49,429 bases of DNA from Amycolatopsis sp. CA-126428 (GTDB taxonomy: Bacteria > Actinomycetota > Actinomycetes > Mycobacteriales > Pseudonocardiaceae): positions 1-49,429 of the forward strand of contig NZ_PPHF01000084.1 of assembly GCF_002904335.1 (NCBI RefSeq), written 5' to 3'. The position numbers and the translations under genes are program-made. This document shows, piece after piece, positions 44,950 through 49,429 of the stretch; positions within the stretch are counted from its first letter, which is position 1, and each line of letters begins with the position of its first letter. The notes under the pieces are model-generated. The model was not told the DNA's origin and did not search any database. It saw only the letters and a list, made by a program, of their open reading frames with translations.

Positions 44950-45747
44950 TCAGGGCCGGAGGATGGCGCGGGCCCGGTCGAGTACCGGCTTGTCGATCAT
45001 TCGCCCGTCGGGACCGGTGACCGCGCCCGCCGATCCCTCAGCCGCCTGAAGGACTGCACGAGCCCACGCGATTTCGTCCGCGCCGGGGGCCAGACCCCGT
45101 GCCGTGGGCTCGATCTGGGCCGGGTGGATGCAGAGCTTGCCGCGGAAACCGAGGCTTCTGGCGTAACGGGCCGACGCGGTCACTGCGCCGGCGTCGTGGA
45201 TGACCGTCGAGACGCCGTCGATCGGCGCCGGCAAGCCGGCCACCCGGGAGGCGAGCACGATCGTGCTTCGCGCGAACAGCATCGCTTCGGCGGTGTCGTC
45301 GGCCCCGAGGTCGGCGGCCAGGTCCAGCGCACCGAACCCCAGCCGGGTCACCCCGGGCGCGGCGGCGACGTCGTGCACGCGGTGCAGCCCGGCTGCCGTC
45401 TCGACCAGCGCCACCACCGCGGTGTCCGGTCCCAGCCGGGCCGCCAACGCGGCCAAGGCCGCCGGGTCCTCGGCCTTCGGCACGAGCACGCCGAGCAGCC
45501 CGCTCGCGCCGGTGACGGCGTCGACGTCCGCGTCGAACCAAGGCGTGCCGGCGGCGTTGAGGCGGACCCACGCCTGGCCGCCGCCGGTCAGCCAGCGGAG
45601 CGTTTCTGCACGAGCAATGTCCTTGTCCTCGGGGCGCACCGCGTCTTCGAGGTCGATCACGACGGCGTCCGCGCCCGAGGCCGCCGCCTTGGCGAAGCGC
45701 CCTGGGACATTGCCGGGCACGAAGAGCCAAGTGGCCGCGGAGCTCAT
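44950..45747 (-). CDS. CitE-like (HpcH) CoA-ester lyase
   Basis: 265 residues; ATGA overlap with the acyl-CoA dehydrogenase. Pattern: ATWLFVPGNVPGRFAKAAASGADAVVIDLEDAVRPEDK (CoA and metal region), AWVRLNAAGTPWFDADVDAV (Arg), GVLVPKAEDPAAL, VVALVETAAGL (metal Glu), LGFGALDLAADLG (metal Asp), GKLCIHPAQIEPTARGLAP. CitE-like stand-alone proteins cleave citramalyl-CoA, malyl-CoA or HMG-CoA-like thioesters, or act in the opposite sense. In this operon citramalyl-CoA cleavage to acetyl-CoA and pyruvate is the likeliest reaction. Confidence 0.92.
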   Translation of the reverse strand: MSSAATWLFVPGNVPGRFAKAAASGADAVVIDLEDAVRPEDKDIARAETLRWLTGGGQAWVRLNAAGTPWFDADVDAVTGASGLLGVLVPKAEDPAALAALAARLGPDTAVVALVETAAGLHRVHDVAAAPGVTRLGFGALDLAADLGADDTAEAMLFARSTIVLASRVAGLPAPIDGVSTVIHDAGAVTASARYARSLGFRGKLCIHPAQIEPTARGLAPGADEIAWARAVLQAAEGSAGAVTGPDGRMIDKPVLDRARAILRP

Positions 45748-46907
45748 CGGACGGGGTTCCGCTTGATGAGCTGACGCGCGATGACGGTCCGCTGGATCTC
45801 GTTGGTGCCCTCGCCGACGATCATCAGCGGCGCGTCGCGGAAGTACCGCTCGACGTCGAACTCCGTCGAGTAGCCGTAGCCGCCGTGGATCCGCACCGCG
45901 TCGAGCGCGATCTTCATGGCCGTCTCGGAGGCGAACAGCTTCGCCATCCCCGCTTCCATGTCCGCGCGCTCGCCGGAGTCGTAGCGCCGCGCGGCGTACT
46001 GGACGAGCTGCCGGGCCGCGGTCAGCCCGGTCGCCATGTCGGCCAGGTAGTTGCCGATCGACTGGTGCTGCCAGATCGGCTGCCCGAAGCTTTCGCGTTC
46101 CTGGCTGTAGCGGATCGAGCGAGCGAGGGCGGCGGCGCCGACGCCGAGGGCGCGCGCCGCCACCTGGATGCGGCCGATCTCGAGCCCCCGCATCATCTGC
46201 GCGAACCCCTCGCCTTCGACGGTGCCCAGCAAGGAGCTGCGGGGCACGCGGAAGTCGGTGAAGGACAGCTCGCAGCTTTCCACGCCCTTGTAACCGAGCT
46301 TCGGCAGATCACGGGACACCTCGAAACCCGGCCCCTTCTCGACCAGCAGGATGCTGATGCCGCGGTGCTTCGGCTCGGCGTTCCGGTCGGTGCGGCACAG
46401 CAGCGCCACCAGCTGGGCGCGGCGGGCGTTGGTGATCCAGGTCTTGGACCCGTTGATGACGTAGTCGTCCCCGTCCTTCCGGGCCACGGTGCGCAAGGCC
46501 TGCAGATCGGAGCCGCCGCCGGGTTCGGTGAGCGCCATGGTGGCCCGGATCTCCCCGGTGGCCAGCTTCGGCAGGTAGTGGTCCTGCTGCGCCTGGGTTC
46601 CGTAGTGCAGCAGCAGCTTGGCGACGACGCTGTGCCCGCCCATGGCGCCGGCGAGGCTCATCCACCCCCGGGCGAGTTCCTCGGTCACGGCCGCGTAGCA
46701 CGGGGTGGACACGCCGGCGTCGTTCCACGGCTCCGGGACGGCGAGCCCGAAGATGCCCATGCGCTTCATCTGCTCGATCAGGGCTTCGGGGTAGGTGTCG
46801 GCGTGCTCCAGTTCTCGCACCACGGGCTCGACCTCGCGGTCGACCCACTCGCGGACGACGTCGACGATCGCGGTCTCGTCTGCGCTGAGTTCGTACATGG
46901 CTGTCAT
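45744..46907 (-). CDS. Acyl-CoA dehydrogenase
   Basis: 387 residues, first gene of the leftward operon. FAD-containing ACAD: FGLAVPEPWNDAGVSTPCYAAVTEELARG, ATMALTEPGGGSDLQALRTVA (FAD motif), YVINGSKTWITNARRAQ, GRIQVAARALGVGAAALARSIRYSQERESFGQPI, HGGYGYSTEFDVERYFRDAPLMIVGEGTNEIQR (catalytic Glu in GEGTNEI region). It introduces a double bond into a CoA ester. With this operon, methylsuccinyl-CoA to mesaconyl-CoA is a candidate reaction. It is divergent from the LysR gene across 80 bases that contain an inverted repeat. Confidence 0.95.
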   Translation of the reverse strand: MTAMYELSADETAIVDVVREWVDREVEPVVRELEHADTYPEALIEQMKRMGIFGLAVPEPWNDAGVSTPCYAAVTEELARGWMSLAGAMGGHSVVAKLLLHYGTQAQQDHYLPKLATGEIRATMALTEPGGGSDLQALRTVARKDGDDYVINGSKTWITNARRAQLVALLCRTDRNAEPKHRGISILLVEKGPGFEVSRDLPKLGYKGVESCELSFTDFRVPRSSLLGTVEGEGFAQMMRGLEIGRIQVAARALGVGAAALARSIRYSQERESFGQPIWQHQSIGNYLADMATGLTAARQLVQYAARRYDSGERADMEAGMAKLFASETAMKIALDAVRIHGGYGYSTEFDVERYFRDAPLMIVGEGTNEIQRTVIARQLIKRNPVR

Positions 46908-46910
46908 CCT

Positions 46911-46928
46911 GACTCGTTATGACGAGTC
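46911..46928. promoter_or_regulatory. Putative LysR operator
   Basis: Perfect 7-bp inverted repeat GACTCGT-TATG-ACGAGTC, directly upstream of the acyl-CoA dehydrogenase start and 59 bases upstream of the LysR start. A further TCGTGA half-like element occurs at about 46934-46939 in the direction of lysR. A divergent LysR arrangement normally places the main site here. Confidence 0.6.
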
Positions 46929-46987
46929 GTGAGAAATACCGATTCGTGATATCCCTAGACGCGTCCGGCATACCGGCAGGAGGACGC

Positions 46988-47911
46988 GTGGAACTCAAGC
47001 AGCTCTTGGCCTTGGTGACCGTCGGCGACACCGGGAGCGTCACCAAGGCGGCGCGCCTGCTCCACGTCGTGCAGCCCGCGGTCAGCCGGTACATCCGCGC
47101 CCTCGAGGACGAGGTCGGGGTCCCGCTCTTCGAGCGCAGCCGCCAGGGGATGACCCTCACCCCGGCGGGCGAAGTCCTCGCCGAGCGCGCGAGACGCGCG
47201 CTGCTCGAACTGGACCGGGCCCGCGCCGAGATCCGCCCGGACCGCGAGCACGTGCGAGGCATCGTGACGATCGGGCTGCTGGAGAGCACCGTCGAACTCG
47301 TGGCCGCGCCGTTGGTGGAGGTGCTGGGGCGCCGGCACCCGGGCATCGACGTGCGGATCCTGAGCGCGTTTTCCGGTCACCTGCGGCAGTGGCTCGACGA
47401 CGGCGAGGTGGACATGAGCCTGCTGTACAACGTGAACTCGACGCCGTCGATCGCCGTCACCCCGTTGCTGCGCGAGGCGCTGTGGGCGATCGCTCCCCCC
47501 GGCGCGGAACTCGGCCGCGAAGCGCTCACCTGGGACCGGGTGTGCGAGAACCCGCTGATCCTGCCGGTCGCGGGCCACGGCCTGCGCACCCTCGTGGACG
47601 AAGCGCTCGGCACCGCGCCCACGATCGTGTGCCAGACCAACTCGATGCCGGTGCAGAAGAGGCTGGTGGCCGCCGGCACCGGGTGGAGCGTCCTCCCCGC
47701 GGCGGGCGTCGCCGAAGACGTCGCAGCCGGGCGGCTGCGGGGCGGCCCGATCGTCGATCCCGCGATCTCCCGCACGATCGTCCTGGCGTTGCCGCGAGCC
47801 GGCCGCATCCCGCCCGCCGCCGAGGTCGCCGCCACCGAGATCGTCCGGGTGACCCACCGCCTGGTCGAGGACGGCACCTGGCCGACCGCCAGCGTGGCTC
47901 AGGCCGGGTGA
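46988..47911 (+). CDS. LysR family transcriptional regulator
   Basis: From GTG 46988 (GGAGGACGC upstream) the protein has 307 residues and begins VELKQLLALVTVGDTGSVTKAARLLHVVQPAVSRYIRALEDEVGVPLFERSRQGMTLTPAGE, a standard LysR HTH. The effector domain follows (VTIGLLESTVELVAAPLVEVL, LRQWLDDGEVDMSLLYN, NSMPVQKRLVAAGTGWSVLPA). The longer frame from 46919 would start inside the operator. Divergent from the CoA-ester operon, it is the likely activator of that operon in response to a pathway acid or CoA ester. Confidence 0.94.
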   Translation: MELKQLLALVTVGDTGSVTKAARLLHVVQPAVSRYIRALEDEVGVPLFERSRQGMTLTPAGEVLAERARRALLELDRARAEIRPDREHVRGIVTIGLLESTVELVAAPLVEVLGRRHPGIDVRILSAFSGHLRQWLDDGEVDMSLLYNVNSTPSIAVTPLLREALWAIAPPGAELGREALTWDRVCENPLILPVAGHGLRTLVDEALGTAPTIVCQTNSMPVQKRLVAAGTGWSVLPAAGVAEDVAAGRLRGGPIVDPAISRTIVLALPRAGRIPPAAEVAATEIVRVTHRLVEDGTWPTASVAQAG

Positions 47912-48088
47912 CCGCACACCGGACGCTGCCGTCGAGGATCGCGACGACCTGGTCGCGGCCGACGGCCACATCCACCCCTCAGCCGGCCGGACACCGGAAC
48001 GACTCAGCCGTGTCCGCGGAGCCGGACAGTGAAGTGCCGTGCTACCCCATGATCTGCGTCGTGCGTGATGATCCGCCCAGGAAAGCGA
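47912..48088. other. Short non-coding spacer after lysR
   Basis: No complete gene is visible between the LysR stop and the terminator-like hairpins. A leftward frame (VDVAVGRDQVVAILDGSV) is coding-like for about 20 codons but runs into the lysR antisense; it may be a remnant. Confidence 0.45.
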
Positions 48089-48134
48089 CGGTGCCGTGGC
48101 CCTCGACACCGACCGCGTCGGGGCCACGGCACCG
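48089..48134. terminator. 14-bp stem hairpin after lysR
   Basis: CGGTGCCGTGGCCC (48089-48102) and its exact complement (48121-48134) with an 18-base loop. Probably the end of the lysR transcript. Confidence 0.7.
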
Positions 48135-48187
48135 ACGGCAGCCACACGATCCGCGGAGGCTGCATCCCCGCGAAGTGAACCGGCCCC

Positions 48188-48223
48188 GTTCGCCCCGCCG
48201 AGCGGACGCTCGGCGGGGCGAAC
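48188..48223 (-). terminator. Terminator of the chitosanase gene
   Basis: Perfect 16-bp stem GTTCGCCCCGCCGAGC (48188-48203) / complement (48208-48223), GGAC loop, four bases beyond the chitosanase stop. Confidence 0.9.
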
Positions 48224-48227
48224 CCGG

Positions 48228-48974
48228 TCAGAGCCCCAGTTTGGCGCCGAGGGTGTCCAGCGCCTTGCTCACCAGGGCCTGGGCGTTGCTGTTGAGATTG
48301 ACGTTGGTGCCGTTCACGACCCAGGACGAGCCGGAGAAGATCACCACGGTCACGCCGTTGTCGACGCCGCCGGTGGTGCCGCTGCTGGGGATGCCCAGCA
48401 GCGAGGCCGCCTTCACCGACGCCTCCCCCAGCTCGCGGGAGTCGTTGTCCGAGGTCGTCTGGCTGTTGCCGGTCTGCGTGTCACCGAAGATGGCGCCGAT
48501 GACCTTGCTCTTGTAGAACACCAGCGCGAACTGCCTGCCCTTGATGCCGTGTTCCTTGTAGAAGAAGTGCGGGCAGGGGCTCTTGCGGTCCCAGCAGTCG
48601 TCGCCCAGCACGTAGAACGGCACGTGGTGCGCGGCCAGCTGCTTGCCGTTGCTGTCCTGGAAGGTCGTCTGGCCCTGGTGGTCGGGATCGGGGTCGCTGC
48701 CGTCGGTGTCGACGGCCAGGCCGGAGCTGTAGGCGTAGACACCCGGCGTCACCTGGTACACGTTCACGTTCTTCGCCCGCGTCATGGTGTTGATGTGGGC
48801 CTTGGAGTTGACCTTGTTCGCGGTCGTGCTGTTCTTCTTGACGCCGGCCAGCACCTGGGCGGCGGTGTACGAGGGGGCGGCGTCCGCCGTGGCGGCGTCG
48901 GCGGTCTTGACCGCGAACGGTGCCACGAGCGTCAGAGCGGCGGCCACCACAGCGGAGCGGCTACGGGATGACAT
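48228..48974 (-). CDS. Secreted GH75 chitosanase
   Basis: 248 residues from ATG 48974 (GAGGAGGGTCC upstream); the longer open frame to the window end crosses the promoter and is rejected. Signal peptide at 1-27 (RSAVVAAALTLVAPFAVKTADA). The mature part matches glycoside hydrolase family 75: VYQVTPGVYAYSSGLAVDTDGSDPDPDHQGQTTFQD, HHVPFYVLGDDCWDRK, GRQFALVFYKSKVIGAIFGDTQTG, SRELGEASVKAASLLGIPSSG, VTVVIFSGS. The Asp in DTDGSD and the Glu in ELGEAS are in the positions expected for catalytic acids. It endo-hydrolyses chitosan outside the cell. A CsnR-type palindrome lies upstream. Confidence 0.92.
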   Translation of the reverse strand: MSSRSRSAVVAAALTLVAPFAVKTADAATADAAPSYTAAQVLAGVKKNSTTANKVNSKAHINTMTRAKNVNVYQVTPGVYAYSSGLAVDTDGSDPDPDHQGQTTFQDSNGKQLAAHHVPFYVLGDDCWDRKSPCPHFFYKEHGIKGRQFALVFYKSKVIGAIFGDTQTGNSQTTSDNDSRELGEASVKAASLLGIPSSGTTGGVDNGVTVVIFSGSSWVVNGTNVNLNSNAQALVSKALDTLGAKLGL

Positions 48975-48995
48975 GAGCGGGACCCTCCTCCAATA

Positions 48996-49014
48996 GTTAG
49001 GAAAGTTACCTAAC
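48996..49014. promoter_or_regulatory. CsnR-box-like operator of the chitosanase gene
   Basis: GTTAGG-AAAGTTA-CCTAAC, 22-40 bases upstream of the chitosanase start. It nearly equals the palindromic operator (TTAGGAAA...TTTCCTAA type) recognised by the ROK-family repressor CsnR in Streptomyces chitosanase promoters. Induction by chitosan oligomers is therefore likely. Confidence 0.8.
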
Positions 49015-49237
49015 AGAGGGAACCACCCGGAAGTCCGGTGACGGAACACTTTTACCCGGATTTTAGCCAATCGTCCCGGTGTCCGGGGCACACGACCGGC
49101 CCGCCGGGTGACCTGCAGGGATTCCGGCGATTGCCCGATAAGCCGCGAACCGTGGCCGTTCGGGCACTCCGGCACCGACGCGGACACCGGCGGTGGCGGC
49201 ATTGCTATTCTCCCGCCGAGTGAGCTCGGAGGGGGAC

Positions 49238-49291
49238 GTGCGCCGGGCGCCGACCCGGTCCACGAAGAGCTGCGGAAAGGTCGTCCGGTGA
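49238..49291 (+). CDS. Possible 17-residue upstream ORF
   Basis: GTG 49238 follows a strong ribosome site (GGAGGGGGAC) and encodes a short basic peptide (VRRAPTRSTKSCGKVVR) whose TGA overlaps the GTG of the next gene by four bases. It may couple or attenuate translation of that gene. Alternatively the ribosome site is fortuitous. Confidence 0.35.
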   Translation: MRRAPTRSTKSCGKVVR

Positions 49292-49429
49292 GCAACCCGC
49301 TGGTCGCGGAAACCAAGGACTCCACGAAGGCGTATTCGGGCATTTCGCTGCTGGAAACGGCGAACGACCTGAAGTCGGCCATCGAAAGCGGCGACTGGGC
49401 GTCCGTCGCGATGGGGGCGGTCGGCACCG
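49288..49429 (+). CDS. N-terminus of a probable secreted/polymorphic toxin-type protein (partial)
   Basis: From GTG 49288 (GGAAAGG eight bases upstream) the first 47 codons read SNPLVAETKDSTKAYSGISL, then ETANDLKSAIESGDWASVAM, and the window ends. This opening, with a short helix, a GI-x-L-x-ETA-x-DL segment and an amphipathic SGDW helix, matches the conserved N-termini of large actinomycete proteins that carry C-terminal toxin domains and are thought to leave by the ESX/type VII route. The toxin part is beyond the window. Confidence 0.6.
   Translation, partial: MSNPLVAETKDSTKAYSGISLLETANDLKSAIESGDWASVAMGAVGT

Noticed and set aside
48975..49427. Chitosanase frame extended to 49427
   Set aside because: It would translate through the CsnR-like operator, and the signal peptide begins at 48974.
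1..49429. CRISPR array, tRNA, rRNA, intact IS element or replication origin
   Set aside because: Looked for regularly spaced repeats, tRNA-like cloverleaf ends, transposase motifs and DnaA-box clusters; none seen.

Overview
The window is high-GC DNA with GC-rich third codon positions, many GTG starts, TGA-ending four-base overlaps (ATGA/GTGA), and typical soil-actinomycete gene families: DesK/DesR-type two-component system, nSTAND-WD40 protein, MmyB-type HTH regulator, GH75 chitosanase, LLM/F420-type remnant, and a start that looks like an ESX-linked secreted protein. It fits a filamentous actinomycete, most plausibly Pseudonocardiaceae (Amycolatopsis-like); the genus is an inference from style, not a search. 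No rRNA, tRNA, CRISPR array, intact IS element or replication origin was seen.

Layout. 0-5.6 kb: an ACT-domain membrane protein, several gene wrecks (a Tat-leader fragment, a methyltransferase, an HSL-family esterase that lost its catalytic serine segment), a multi-pass membrane protein, then an SDR plus SnoaL-like pair divergent from a MerR regulator whose operator is visible. 6.4-13.5 kb: an IclR-controlled catabolic cluster made of an MFS transporter divergent from DUF6282-like hydrolase / bicupin / HpaI-type aldolase / LLM remnant / BKACE / SDR. The same perfect 15-bp palindrome precedes the iclR gene and the transporter. 13.6-15.6 kb: AraC regulator and PobA-like FAD monooxygenase, with a shared 19-bp putative operator. 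15.7-20.7 kb: sensor kinase/response regulator divergent from an ABC exporter and a secreted tripeptidyl-peptidase-like hydrolase.

20.7-39 kb is the accessory heart of the window: a membrane-anchored nSTAND-WD40 protein with an N-terminal amyloid-like (RHIM/PP-like) motif; a carboxylesterase, an MBL-fold hydrolase and an MmyB-type regulator; a truncated EF-hand gene; a 2,215-residue protein with several LamG folds and no signal peptide, paired with a small secreted protein; a 1-kb stretch of gene remnants; and a second membrane-anchored STAND-like NTPase with TPR-type helices.

39.2-48 kb: a small Cys-rich hypothetical protein, a beheaded M20 peptidase with an intact MFS transporter, then a tightly overlapping CoA-ester operon (acyl-CoA dehydrogenase, CitE-like lyase, class III CoA-transferase, HTD2-like hydratase, MDR oxidoreductase) divergent from a LysR regulator. 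Together these can take a branched C5-type dicarboxylate (itaconate, mesaconate or methylsuccinate class) through CoA activation, dehydrogenation, hydration and C-C cleavage. The window ends with a secreted GH75 chitosanase under a CsnR-box-like palindrome and the 5' end of a probable polymorphic-toxin-type gene.
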